This document shows, piece by piece, positions 27,959 through 36,815 of a DNA stretch of 64,000 nucleotides. Source of the DNA: Rhizobium album (GTDB taxonomy: Bacteria; Pseudomonadota; Alphaproteobacteria; Rhizobiales; Rhizobiaceae); assembly GCF_003122325.1 (NCBI RefSeq), contig NZ_QFBC01000007.1:238818-302817 (forward strand), written 5' to 3'. Numbering within the stretch: position 1 is the stretch's first letter; each line of letters starts with the position of its first letter. The position numbers were made by a program, and so were the translations under genes. The notes under the pieces were generated by a model. That model searched no databases, was not told the origin of the DNA, and was given only the letters and a program-made list of their open reading frames with translations.

Positions 27959-29383
27959 TCAGCCCTTCCAGAGGCCTCCCCGCACCAGGTCGTCCATCGT
28001 CCGCGAAATGCCGCGGCGCAGGATATCGACCATGGTGTCGACCTGCTCGATCGTGATGGTCAGCGGCGGCGACATCACGCACATGTTGATCAGCGGACGA
28101 ACCAGCAGGCCGAGGTCCTGGCAATGGGCATCGATGCGCTTGCCGACTTCAAGGTCGAGCGTCAGCGGATTGTTGCTGACCCGGTCGGCAACACATTCGA
28201 TGCAGGCCATTAGCCCGAGGCCGCGCACCTCGCCGACCAGGGCAAGGTCTTCGAGGCTTTTCAGGCTTGTCTGGAAATGCCCCGACAGGGCGTTGACGTG
28301 ATCGAGGATGCCGCCTTCCAGCAGTTCCAGGTTCTTCAGCGCCACGGCGCAGCCGACCGGATGGCTGGAATAGGTCAGCCCGTGCGCGAACATCGCATCG
28401 GGATGGTTGGAGCGCCGCAATTCCTCGAACAGCCGCGCCGAGACCATGACGCCGCCGAGCGGGAAATAACCCGAGGTCACGCCCTTGGCGAAGGTGATCA
28501 TGTCGGGCTCGATGCCGAAGACATCCCTGGAGGCGAAGACGGAGCCGAGCCGGCCGAAGGCCGTCACCACCTCGTCGGCGATGAACAGGATGTCGTTTTC
28601 GGCGCAAAGGGCGCGCATGCGCTTCAGGTAACCCGGCGGCGGCACGATGACGCCGCCCGACGCCTGGATCGGCTCGGCGACGAAGGCGCCAATACGCTCT
28701 GCCCTCTCCTTCTCGATCAGGGCGGCGAACTCCGCCACCAGACCGTCCTCGAAGGCCTCAATGCTCATGCCCTCCGGCCGCCGGAAAGGATCGGGCGACG
28801 ACAATTTACGCACCAGATGTGTGGCGCTGTCCATCCAGTCCTGGTCGCGGGGGCGGCCGTTCAGCGAGGCGGACAGATAGGTGGAGCCGTGATAGCCGCC
28901 CTGGCGCGACACCATCAGCTTCTTCTCCGGCCGGCCGCGGACATTGTTGGCAAACTGCATGATGCGCAGCGCCGTCTCGACGGCAGACGAGCCGCCCGTG
29001 GTGAAAAACACATGATTGAGATCGCCCGGCGCCCGGTCAGCCAGCACATCCGCCAACGCGTCGGCCGGGGAACTGGTGGTGTACCACGGCGAATTGTAGG
29101 AGAGCTCCAGCGCCTGCTCCTGCATCACCTTTGCAAGCTCGGCATTGCGGTGGCCGACATTGACGCACCACATGCCGGCGGGGCCGTCGATCAACTTGCG
29201 GCCGTGACCGTCCGTCACATAGATGCCCTCGCCGGAGGCCAGCAGACCGCGCCTGTCGGCGCCGATCGAACCGGCCGAAGGCCAGGGCTGCACCAGGGCG
29301 CTGGGGATCTTCGCCATCGTCTCGGCATCCGGCACCTTGCCTGCGGAAGCGAGCGGATTGAGGGAACGGTCCTCGGCCAACAT
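27959..29383 (-). CDS. Class III PLP-dependent aminotransferase (omega-amine type)
   Basis: A 474-residue class III aminotransferase. Visible features are GMWCVNVGHRNAEL near the N-terminus, the FTTGGSSAVETALR phosphate loop, the IADEVVTAFGRLG Asp that binds the PLP pyridine, and the Schiff-base Lys in MITFAKGVTSGYFPLGG. Close in form to SpuC-type putrescine/diamine:pyruvate transaminases, which fits the adjacent polyamine-type ABC genes, though other omega-amines are possible. The ATG at 29383 has AAGGAG nine bases upstream; a longer frame of 37 residues is rejected. It shares the box-2 promoter region with potB. Confidence 0.9.
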   Translation of the reverse strand: MLAEDRSLNPLASAGKVPDAETMAKIPSALVQPWPSAGSIGADRRGLLASGEGIYVTDGHGRKLIDGPAGMWCVNVGHRNAELAKVMQEQALELSYNSPWYTTSSPADALADVLADRAPGDLNHVFFTTGGSSAVETALRIMQFANNVRGRPEKKLMVSRQGGYHGSTYLSASLNGRPRDQDWMDSATHLVRKLSSPDPFRRPEGMSIEAFEDGLVAEFAALIEKERAERIGAFVAEPIQASGGVIVPPPGYLKRMRALCAENDILFIADEVVTAFGRLGSVFASRDVFGIEPDMITFAKGVTSGYFPLGGVMVSARLFEELRRSNHPDAMFAHGLTYSSHPVGCAVALKNLELLEGGILDHVNALSGHFQTSLKSLEDLALVGEVRGLGLMACIECVADRVSNNPLTLDLEVGKRIDAHCQDLGLLVRPLINMCVMSPPLTITIEQVDTMVDILRRGISRTMDDLVRGGLWKG

Positions 29384-29448
29384 GGGAATTCTCCTTAAAG
29401 GATTGTTCTTCACAACAACATGAAAAACAAATGAAAACGGAATTATTC

Positions 29449-29462
29449 TGAATATCCGTTCA
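29449..29462. promoter_or_regulatory. TetR-type operator box 2 (aminotransferase/potBCA promoter)
   Basis: TGAATATCCGTTCA fits TGAATR-NN-YRTTCA. It lies in the spacer between the divergent aminotransferase (start 29383) and potB-like (start 29570) genes, so it may control both. Confidence 0.65.
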
Positions 29463-29569
29463 ATCAGGATGGCAGAAATAACACTTGATTTCAAGGCGGA
29501 TCGCGCTCATTCTCCGTCCTGAAGAAGCCAATCGCCGCAAAGAGCGATGGATCTCAGGGGAACCGTCAT

Positions 29570-30532
29570 GTGTCTTTTCGCATCCTCCGCCGACTGTCCG
29601 GCGGCCAGACCCGCAGAGCCGCGCCGATGACAGCAGCGGCGGAGCCTTCCTTTCCGCCCGCGACGGCCCGGCAATGGCGCCGATCCGAAGAGGCCCGTGG
29701 CCTCGCCCTCATCTCTCCGACTTTCCTGTATGCGCTGGCGCTGCTTTTCCTGCCGGTGCTGATCGTTTTTCTCTACAGTTTCTGGACGCAGGACTATCTG
29801 ACGATCGACCGGACGTTCACGCTGAAAAACTACCGCCAGGCGCTCGGCGAGCCGATCTACCAGGACCTTCTGGCCCGCTCGCTCTACATCTCGCTCACCG
29901 TTTCCGTCATCACCGTCGTCCTGTCCTATCCGATCGCCTGGTTCATCTCCTTCCATGGCGGGCTGAACAAGAATTTCTGGCTGTTCGTCATCACCATTCC
30001 CTGCTGGACCAGTTACCTGCTGCGGGTGATGTCGTGGAAGGTGATCCTCGGCTACCAGGGGGTGATGAACACCGGGCTGATGAAACTCGGCATCATCGAG
30101 CAGCCGCTGACCTCGCTGCTCTACAACGCCAATGCCGTCATCATCACGCTGGTGCACAGCTGGGCGGCCTTCGCCATCCTGCCGATCTTCATCTCGCTGG
30201 AAAAGATCGACCGTTCGCTGATCGAGGCCGCCGCCGACCTCGGCGACGGGCCGATCCGGCGTTTCTTCCGCATCGTGCTGCCGCTCTCCATGCCCGGCGT
30301 CATCTCCGCCTTCCTGATCGTCATGATCCCGACAGTCGGCGATTACGTTACGCCGCAGCTCGTCGGCGGCAAGGAAGGGGTGATGATCGCCAGCGCCATC
30401 CAGGCGAGTTTCGGCAAGGCCGCCAACTGGCCGCTGGGTGCAGCACTTTCCGTCACCACAATGGTGATCGTCACGCTGCTGGCCGGCGCCATCGTGCTCG
30501 GGCTGCGACTGATCGTCAGGGGGATCCGATGA
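29570..30532 (+). CDS. Polyamine-type ABC transporter permease (PotB-like)
   Basis: A 320-residue inner-membrane permease of the spermidine/putrescine class. About six transmembrane helices begin at ALISPTFLYALALLFLPVLI. The BPD motif EAAADLGDGPIRRFFRIVLPLSMPG contacts the ATPase. The start is the GTG at 29570, with AGGGG nine bases before it. An ATG at 29627 is a possible shorter start. It overlaps the next permease by four bases (ATGA), so they are translationally coupled. First gene of the potBCA-type operon behind operator box 2. Confidence 0.92.
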   Translation: MSFRILRRLSGGQTRRAAPMTAAAEPSFPPATARQWRRSEEARGLALISPTFLYALALLFLPVLIVFLYSFWTQDYLTIDRTFTLKNYRQALGEPIYQDLLARSLYISLTVSVITVVLSYPIAWFISFHGGLNKNFWLFVITIPCWTSYLLRVMSWKVILGYQGVMNTGLMKLGIIEQPLTSLLYNANAVIITLVHSWAAFAILPIFISLEKIDRSLIEAAADLGDGPIRRFFRIVLPLSMPGVISAFLIVMIPTVGDYVTPQLVGGKEGVMIASAIQASFGKAANWPLGAALSVTTMVIVTLLAGAIVLGLRLIVRGIR

Positions 30533-31338
30533 GCGGACGCCTGCGCCTCCTGCCGGTCTTCGTCGCCGCCTACCTGCTGTTTCTGTATGCGCCGATCCTG
30601 CTGATCCCGATCTTCTCCTTCAACAACGCCGCCTCCACCACCTTCCCGCTCGCCGGCTTCACCTGGAAATGGTACGTTACGTTGGCCGGCAATACGGTGA
30701 TGCTGGATGCGGCGCGCAACAGCCTGATCGTCGGCGTCTCGGTGTCCATTCTGGCGACGCTGTTCGGTATCTGCGCCGCCCGCGCCATCACCCGCTACGA
30801 TTTCCGCGGCAAGCGCCTGACCTCGGGCCTGATCATGGCGCCGCTCTTCCTGCCGGAAATCATCGTCGCCATCTCGCTCCTGATGATCGTGCTGGCGATG
30901 GGGGCGGAACTGTCGCTGCTCACCGTCATCCTCGGCCAGACGGTGTTCTGCATTCCCTACTCCATGGCCGTGCTTGTCTCGGGTTTCGAGGGGTTCGACC
31001 GCAGCCTGGAGGAAGCCTCGCAGGATCTCGGCGAAACCGCCTTCGGCACCTTTCGCCGGGTAACCTTGCCGGTGGTGGCGCCCGCTATCCTCTCCAGCCT
31101 GCTCGTCGCCTTCACCATCTCGCTCGATGAATTCATCCTCGCTTTCTTCCTCACCGGCACGCAGCAGACGCTGCCGGTCTATATCTGGGGTCAGTTGCGG
31201 TTTGCCGCCAAGCTGCCCTCGGTGCTGGCGCTCGGATCGCTGATGCTGCTTGCCTCCGTGTTTCTTCTGACGCTTGCCGAAATCTTCCGCCGCCGCGCCG
31301 AGAACCGGAAAATCCTGCAGGAGGTCCCCCATGGCTGA
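30529..31338 (+). CDS. Polyamine-type ABC transporter permease (PotC-like)
   Basis: A 269-residue partner permease. Six helices begin at LLPVFVAAYLLFLYAPILLIP. The EAA motif is EEASQDLGETAFGTFRRVTLPVVAP. The ATG at 30529 overlaps the potB-like stop (ATGA), and its 3' end overlaps the ATPase start by eight bases. Together they import a cationic, amine-like solute. Confidence 0.92.
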   Translation: MSGRLRLLPVFVAAYLLFLYAPILLIPIFSFNNAASTTFPLAGFTWKWYVTLAGNTVMLDAARNSLIVGVSVSILATLFGICAARAITRYDFRGKRLTSGLIMAPLFLPEIIVAISLLMIVLAMGAELSLLTVILGQTVFCIPYSMAVLVSGFEGFDRSLEEASQDLGETAFGTFRRVTLPVVAPAILSSLLVAFTISLDEFILAFFLTGTQQTLPVYIWGQLRFAAKLPSVLALGSLMLLASVFLLTLAEIFRRRAENRKILQEVPHG

Positions 31339-32419
31339 CCGTTCGATGATCTCCATCCACGGTATTTCGAAATATTACGGCCCCTATCCGGCGGTCAGCA
31401 GCCTGTCGCTGGAGATCGGCGGCGGCGAATTCTTCTCGCTGCTCGGCCCCTCCGGCTGCGGCAAGACCACGCTTCTGCGGATGATCGCCGGCTTCGTCGA
31501 GCCGACCGACGGATCGATCCGCATCGACGGGCAGGACGTCACCGGCACGCCGCCGAACCGCCGCCCCACCAACATGGTCTTCCAGAACTACGCCATCTTC
31601 CCGCATCTCAACGTCGAGGAAAATGTCGGCTACGGCCTGAAACGGCTGCGCCTCGACAAGACGGAAGAAAAACGCCGCATCGGCGAAGCCCTGGAGCAGG
31701 TGCGGCTTTCGACGCTCGGCAGCCGCAAGGCCCACGAACTCTCCGGCGGCCAGCGCCAGCGCGTCGCGCTTGCCCGGGCGCTGGTCATGCGCCCCAAGGT
31801 GCTGCTGCTCGACGAACCGCTGTCGGCACTCGACAAGAAGCTGCGCGAACAGATGCAGGTGGAGCTGCGCAGCCTGCAGCAGGCCGTCGGCATCACCTTC
31901 ATCCTCGTCACCCACGACCAATACGAGGCGCTGGCCATGTCGGACCGCATCGCGGTGATGTTTGCCGGCAAGCTGGCGCAGGTGGCGACACCGAAGGAGA
32001 TCTACCAGCGCCCGGTCAACCGCCAGGTGGCCGATTTCCTCGGCGGCATGAATTTCCTGAGCGCTACGGTGACCGGCGATACCAACGGCAAGGTCGCGGC
32101 GCGGACGGACATCTTCGGCGACGTCGTGCTCGAAAAACCGCCGGGTTTTACCGTAGTCGAGGGCAAGGTGACGCTCGGCATGCGGCCGGAGCGCCTGCGC
32201 CTGCTGTGGGAGGGCGAAACCGCAGCGAAAGAAATCCGTGGCACGGTGAGCAACCGCCATTATTTCGGCGAGACGACCCATCTGTCGATTGCCGTCGACG
32301 GGCTTTCGGCGCCGCTGTCGATCATCGAGACCAACAATTACGGCGCCGACGACCTGCCGATCGGTGCGGGCGTCCGGCTGGCTTACGATCCGGACGCCCT
32401 TGTGCTGCTTGCTGAATGA
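31331..32419 (+). CDS. Polyamine-type ABC transporter ATPase (PotA-like)
   Basis: A 362-residue importer ATPase. Walker A is GPSGCGKTT, the signature LSGGQRQR, Walker B VLLLDEPLSALD and the switch His in VTHDQYEALAMSDRI. A C-terminal TOBE domain (about 280-360) follows. I chose the start at 31331 (MADRSMISIHG) because it fits the family; the frame extends upstream inside the permease gene. The stop (32417-32419) abuts the stop of the convergent binding-protein gene. Confidence 0.94.
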   Translation: MADRSMISIHGISKYYGPYPAVSSLSLEIGGGEFFSLLGPSGCGKTTLLRMIAGFVEPTDGSIRIDGQDVTGTPPNRRPTNMVFQNYAIFPHLNVEENVGYGLKRLRLDKTEEKRRIGEALEQVRLSTLGSRKAHELSGGQRQRVALARALVMRPKVLLLDEPLSALDKKLREQMQVELRSLQQAVGITFILVTHDQYEALAMSDRIAVMFAGKLAQVATPKEIYQRPVNRQVADFLGGMNFLSATVTGDTNGKVAARTDIFGDVVLEKPPGFTVVEGKVTLGMRPERLRLLWEGETAAKEIRGTVSNRHYFGETTHLSIAVDGLSAPLSIIETNNYGADDLPIGAGVRLAYDPDALVLLAE

Positions 32420-33502
32420 TCAGTAGCCGGATTTGATCTTCTCGAATTCGGCGATCATCTTCTGCTTCAGTTCCGACGGCACCGGCGACTGGAACAGCGT
32501 GTTGGCGGTGAATTTTTCGACGTCGGCATATCCCGTGCGCTCCAGCACCGCCGGGTCGACTGTCGCCATGCCCTTGGCATTGCCCGACCCGTAACCCCAG
32601 GAATCGACGAGATAGGCGGCGATGCCGGGATCGGTGACGGCATTGAGGAAGTCATAAGCCTTGTCGACGCTGCCTTCCGCGCCCTTGACCCGGACGTAAC
32701 CGCAGACCCAGGTGGACAGCCCTTCGTCCGTATCCTTCTTCATCTCGGCCGGCACGCCGTCCTTCTTGAGGGTCGTCGCGGTTTCGTTCCAGGCCCAGGC
32801 GAGATCGACCTCGCCGCTGGCCATCGCCTGGCTGATTTCGGTGTTGTCGGTCCAGTAGAGACGGACGTTCTTGTGCACCGCGCGCAAGAAATCGGACGCC
32901 TGCTTGAACTGTTCGTCGGTCAACGTCGTCCAGTCCTTGACGCCGATGGCGAGGCTCGCCAGCGCATAGGCATCGTCGACATTGTTGCCGATCGAGACGC
33001 GATCCTTGAATTTCGGATCGGCAAAGGCTTTTAGCGACTGGATTTCCTCCGGCTTGATCTTGTCGGCACGATAGGTGGTGACCGTGTTGCCCCATTCGAA
33101 GGGCAGGAACCACGCCTTGCCGTCCGCCGTGGTCATCAGGTCCTTCATGCCCTTGATGCCGGGCAGGATCGAGTCCCAGTTTGCCAACTTGCCGGTATCG
33201 AGCGGTTCGAGCAGCCCGGCGTCGCGCCATTTCACCACGCTTTGCGAACAGGGATGGGCGAGATCGGTCTTGAAACCCGAACGCAGCTTCTGGAAGGCCT
33301 CCTCCTCGTCGCCGAAGAAGCTGAAATCCGGTTCGCTGCCATATTTTTCGGTATATTTCGGATGGAAGGCAGGATCTTCGTATCCTGACCAGTCGAAGAC
33401 CGTCAGGCTGTCGGCGGCCAGCGCCACAGTCGAGACAGAGAGTGAAAGGGCGAGCGCCAGACAGGCACCTGCCTGTCGAACCGCCGTTGCGTGCAATGCC
33501 AT
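32420..33502 (-). CDS. PotD-like periplasmic binding protein
   Basis: A 360-residue extracellular solute-binding protein (family 1, spermidine/putrescine type). A Sec signal peptide ends near residue 29 (STVALA|ADS). The mature part begins LTVFDWSGYEDPAFHPKY, the usual PotD first strand. It is encoded opposite to its potBCA partners, last in the methyltransferase-tetR-potD operon. A strong AGGAGA site precedes its start. Splitting the binding protein from its permeases into a different operon is unusual. The ligand is unproven; adjacent genes suggest an N-methylated amine. Confidence 0.9.
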   Translation of the reverse strand: MALHATAVRQAGACLALALSLSVSTVALAADSLTVFDWSGYEDPAFHPKYTEKYGSEPDFSFFGDEEEAFQKLRSGFKTDLAHPCSQSVVKWRDAGLLEPLDTGKLANWDSILPGIKGMKDLMTTADGKAWFLPFEWGNTVTTYRADKIKPEEIQSLKAFADPKFKDRVSIGNNVDDAYALASLAIGVKDWTTLTDEQFKQASDFLRAVHKNVRLYWTDNTEISQAMASGEVDLAWAWNETATTLKKDGVPAEMKKDTDEGLSTWVCGYVRVKGAEGSVDKAYDFLNAVTDPGIAAYLVDSWGYGSGNAKGMATVDPAVLERTGYADVEKFTANTLFQSPVPSELKQKMIAEFEKIKSGY

Positions 33503-33517
33503 GCCATTCTCCTCTTC

Positions 33518-34234
33518 TTATCGGCCTCCGGATCCATTCTCCCTCGGTCCGGAGTGGTTGAAATGCGCAGGAAAGACGGAAACGATAAAATCGATCGAAG
33601 CGGCTAGCGCCTTTTCGCGGGTCAGACCCTCGCCCATCATCAGCCGCAGCCACAGGCCTTCCAGCATGGCGCAGAGGCAAAGGGCCATGGCATCGGGATC
33701 GAAGCCGTAGCGGCCCTCCTCCTTCAGCTCGCGGCAGAGGCCGATAAAAATCTCCTGGTAGTGCTTGTCGTTGGCGCCGCACAGCACCTGGTAGGTCGGC
33801 CGCGATTTCGCCTCGCCCCAGAAGGCGCACCAGGCTGCGAGCTTGCGCTTGGTGCAGATCTTGCGGTCGAAATCGGCGGCGACCAACGACCAGAGGCGGG
33901 CGGCCGCACTCTCGCCGGCCCGCTCCAGCGCCTGGTGCCAGTGCTGCGAATATTCCTCCGCCATATATTGCAGCGTCGCGACGAGCAGCTTTTCCTTGCT
34001 CTCGAAATGGAAGTTGACGATGCCGCGCGACAGGCCGGCGCCATCGGCCACGTCGGCGAGCGTCGTTTCGGCATAACCGCGTTTGGCAAGAGAATCGATC
34101 GTCGCTTCGATGAGCTGCTGCTGCCGTGTTTCCTTCGAAGCCTTGCGGCCCTTCTTGTCCAATTCCGCCGCCTGCTGGGATGCGCTCATGCGAACCGCCA
34201 CTTCCTTTTCATTCCGGCGGAGAACGACCGTCAT
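33518..34234 (-). CDS. TetR-family regulator, BetI-like
   Basis: A 238-residue repressor. After a basic N-terminus, the HTH reads QLIEATIDSLAKRGYAETTLADVADGAGLSRGIVNFHFESKEKLL, very close in form to BetI, the choline-responsive repressor. A BetI-type ligand domain follows. The ATG at 34234 overlaps the methyltransferase stop (ATGA); a later Met at 34189 is the main alternative. It ends 15 bases before potD. It is the best candidate to bind the TGAATR-NN-YRTTCA boxes, including one in front of its own operon. Confidence 0.88.
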   Translation of the reverse strand: MTVVLRRNEKEVAVRMSASQQAAELDKKGRKASKETRQQQLIEATIDSLAKRGYAETTLADVADGAGLSRGIVNFHFESKEKLLVATLQYMAEEYSQHWHQALERAGESAAARLWSLVAADFDRKICTKRKLAAWCAFWGEAKSRPTYQVLCGANDKHYQEIFIGLCRELKEEGRYGFDPDAMALCLCAMLEGLWLRLMMGEGLTREKALAASIDFIVSVFPAHFNHSGPRENGSGGR

Positions 34235-35031
34235 TGCTCCGCCCCTGGTTTTCGAGCCCGCAGATGAGTGGGACAATGCTCCCCGCTGTCAAGAACCTTC
34301 TGCATCGCCGCCCAGGTGCGGATGTTCTTGTCGACAAAGGCTTTTCCGACCGCTTCGACCGCGCTGTCGTAAAGCTCGTGCTGCAGGCGATAAAGCTCCT
34401 GCGCCGCTTCTATCCTGTACCAGCCGTTACGGCTGACGGTAGCGACATCGGCGAAACCGGCTGCCTCCATCGCGCTCCGGTAACGCCGAGGCGGCGCCAT
34501 GCCGAAACTCAGGCCTTCGGCATCGAGATAGTCGGCCATGTCGGGCGAAGGCGGACCGTCGTGGGAAATCAGCCAGTCCGAGGCCGCAAAGATACCGCCG
34601 GGTTTCATCACCCGGAAGAACTCGCGGAACAGCCATTCCTTGTCGGGAACATGGACGATGGCATCCTTGGAAAAGACGAGGTCGAAGGTAGCATCGGCAA
34701 AAGGCAGCGAACCCGGCGGCGACTGGACGAACCGTACACGATCGTCGAGCCCCGCTGCCGCAGCCTCCGCCCGCGCCTTGCGGATAACCGGCATCTCGAC
34801 ATCGTAACCGGTCACCGATGCCGGCTGGAAATGCCGGGCCAGAAACAGGCTGATGCCGCCGGAGCCGCAACCGAAGTCGAGAACCGTTTTCCCGGCGAGG
34901 TCGATGCCTTCGAGCACGCGCCTGACCTCCTCGGGTCCACCGGGAGAGAGATAGCCCTCGCCCCAGACCAGCTCGAGAAAGCGGATATGGGTTTCGTCAT
35001 ATTCCGGCTCGTGATTTTCGGCCCCTGCCAT
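34231..35031 (-). CDS. Class I SAM methyltransferase, phosphoethanolamine-methyltransferase-like
   Basis: A 266-residue methyltransferase. It reads FLELVWGEGYLSPGGPEEV, then the SAM motif VLDFGCGSGGISLFLARHF, then SKDAIVHVPDKEWLFREFFRVMKPGG. These segments resemble plant/nematode phosphoethanolamine N-methyltransferases (GEGFVSTGG..., YSRDTILHI.DK). So it probably N-methylates a small amine, though direction and substrate are unknown. I chose the ATG at 35031 with AAGAGG upstream; an upstream TTG-initiated frame runs into operator box 3. First gene of the minus-strand operon. Confidence 0.85.
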   Translation of the reverse strand: MAGAENHEPEYDETHIRFLELVWGEGYLSPGGPEEVRRVLEGIDLAGKTVLDFGCGSGGISLFLARHFQPASVTGYDVEMPVIRKARAEAAAAGLDDRVRFVQSPPGSLPFADATFDLVFSKDAIVHVPDKEWLFREFFRVMKPGGIFAASDWLISHDGPPSPDMADYLDAEGLSFGMAPPRRYRSAMEAAGFADVATVSRNGWYRIEAAQELYRLQHELYDSAVEAVGKAFVDKNIRTWAAMQKVLDSGEHCPTHLRARKPGAEQ

Positions 35032-35118
35032 GCGCGCCTCTTCTAGCCTTGCCGCATCATCCTCTCGCTCATCCGGCGAAAATCCTATCGCAGAATCAGC
35101 CGATTGCAAGAGACTTGC

Positions 35119-35132
35119 TGAATACTCATTCA
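35119..35132. promoter_or_regulatory. TetR-type operator box 3 (divergent promoter)
   Basis: TGAATACTCATTCA fits TGAATR-NN-YRTTCA and lies between the divergent methyltransferase-tetR-potD and FAD-FAD-GcvT operons. Occupancy could control both, including autoregulation of tetR. Confidence 0.65.
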
Positions 35133-35195
35133 ATATCTCTGGACAAGCATCTGCTTTCCATGCAAATTTTTAACGATAGAGCGTTGGGGTGACGG

Positions 35196-36815
35196 ATGAA
35201 GATCTACGATGCCATCATCATCGGCGGAGGCCATAACGGTCTGGTGACAGCCGGGTACCTGCAGCGGGCGGGACTGGAAACCGTGGTCGTCGAAAAGAAT
35301 CCCTGGGTCGGCGGCGCAGCCACCAGCCGGGAGCTGACGCCGGGTTTCCTCTATTCCAACTGTTCTTATGTCTGCAGCCTTTTCCGCCCGGAGATCATGC
35401 GTGATCTGGAGTTGCCGAAACACGGGCTGCAGATCATTTCTTACGAAGGCGGCGCCGTCTTCACCCGCGACGGCGATTATCTTGCCTCCTACCGCGACCA
35501 CGACGCCCACCGGCGGGAATTCGCCCGCTATTCGGCCCGCGACGCGGAAAGCTACGAGCGTTACGCCCGCGACGTTACCCGCCAGTGCCGCTTCATCCAG
35601 CCGCTGTTGATGCGCACCGCGCCCGATCCCTTCTCGTGCAAGCCGCGCGATATCGGCGAGCTTCTTTACCTGGCTAAGAAATTCGGTGAATTCAGCCCGG
35701 CCGAGATGGCGGCGACGCTGCGGTTCTGGACCATGTCGATCGCCGACTTCCTCGACGAATATTTCGAGACCGATGTCATCAAGGCCTATCTGGCACTGTC
35801 CGGCATCATCGGAACGGCGCTAGGGCCGATGTCGCCGGGCACGGCCTACGTGCTGCTGCACCATTACATGGGCGAGGTCGACGGCTCGGTCGGCGCCTGG
35901 GGTTATGCCCGCGGCGGCATGGGGGCGGTGACGAAGGCGCTTGCCTCGTCCTTCCTGGCGGCGGGCGGTGTGATCCGCACCGGGTCGGAGGTCGACAAGG
36001 TCATCGTCGAGGGCGGCCGTGCCGTTGGCATCGCGCTCGCCAATGGCGACGAGGTGCGCGCCCGCATGGTGGTCTCCAATGCCGACGTCAAGCGCACCTT
36101 CCTGAAGCTGGTCGAGCCGAAGGAACTGCCGGAACCCTTCCTGCACCGGGTCAAGCATTTCAAGATGCGCGGCTCCTCCGGCAAGGTGAACATCGCGCTC
36201 GACAGCCTGCCGGAATTTCCCGCCTTGCCGGAAGGGTCGCAATGCATGCGCGGCGACATGCATTTCACCGATTCCATCGAGCGCATGGAACGCGCCTACG
36301 ACGACTGGAAGGCCGGCCGCTGGTCCGCCGATCCTTTCCTCGACATGATGATCCCCACGACGCTCGACCCGACCATGGCGCCAGCAGGCAAACATTTCAT
36401 GAGCTGTTTCGTGCAATATTGTCCGCCCAAGGTGGAAGGCCGCGACTGGACGGATGCCGACCGGGATGCCTTCGCCGAAACCGTCATCAAGCAGATCTCC
36501 GATTATTCGCCCGGCTTTCGCGACCGCATTATCCATATGGAAGTGCGTACGCCGCGCGAGATCGAGCAGGAAGTCGGCCTCACCGAAGGCAATATCTTCC
36601 AGGGCGAACTGACCTTCGACCAGCTTCTGTTCAACCGGCCGGTGCCGGGTTACGCGCAATATCGCAGCCCGATCCAGGGTCTCTATATCTGCGGCTCCTC
36701 CACCCATCCGGGCGGCGGCGTCATGGGGGCGCCGGGCCGCAATGCCGCCGCCGAAATCCTCCGCGACCTCGACAGGTCCCGTTCGCATATGAGTGCCGCC
36801 CATGACGTCCTTTGA
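35196..36815 (+). CDS. FAD-dependent oxidoreductase 1 (phytoene-dehydrogenase-like, COG1233 type)
   Basis: A 539-residue flavoprotein. The dinucleotide-binding fold is at the N-terminus (AIIIGGGHNGLVTAGYLQRAGL, then the acidic end VVVEKNP). The C-terminal FAD contact is GLYICGSSTHPGGGVMGAPGRNAA. The architecture is that of phytoene desaturase-like oxidoreductases, which often act on amines or carotenoids; carotenoid genes are absent here. It overlaps the second FAD gene by 14 bases and heads the operon behind box 3. Confidence 0.88.
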   Translation: MKIYDAIIIGGGHNGLVTAGYLQRAGLETVVVEKNPWVGGAATSRELTPGFLYSNCSYVCSLFRPEIMRDLELPKHGLQIISYEGGAVFTRDGDYLASYRDHDAHRREFARYSARDAESYERYARDVTRQCRFIQPLLMRTAPDPFSCKPRDIGELLYLAKKFGEFSPAEMAATLRFWTMSIADFLDEYFETDVIKAYLALSGIIGTALGPMSPGTAYVLLHHYMGEVDGSVGAWGYARGGMGAVTKALASSFLAAGGVIRTGSEVDKVIVEGGRAVGIALANGDEVRARMVVSNADVKRTFLKLVEPKELPEPFLHRVKHFKMRGSSGKVNIALDSLPEFPALPEGSQCMRGDMHFTDSIERMERAYDDWKAGRWSADPFLDMMIPTTLDPTMAPAGKHFMSCFVQYCPPKVEGRDWTDADRDAFAETVIKQISDYSPGFRDRIIHMEVRTPREIEQEVGLTEGNIFQGELTFDQLLFNRPVPGYAQYRSPIQGLYICGSSTHPGGGVMGAPGRNAAAEILRDLDRSRSHMSAAHDVL

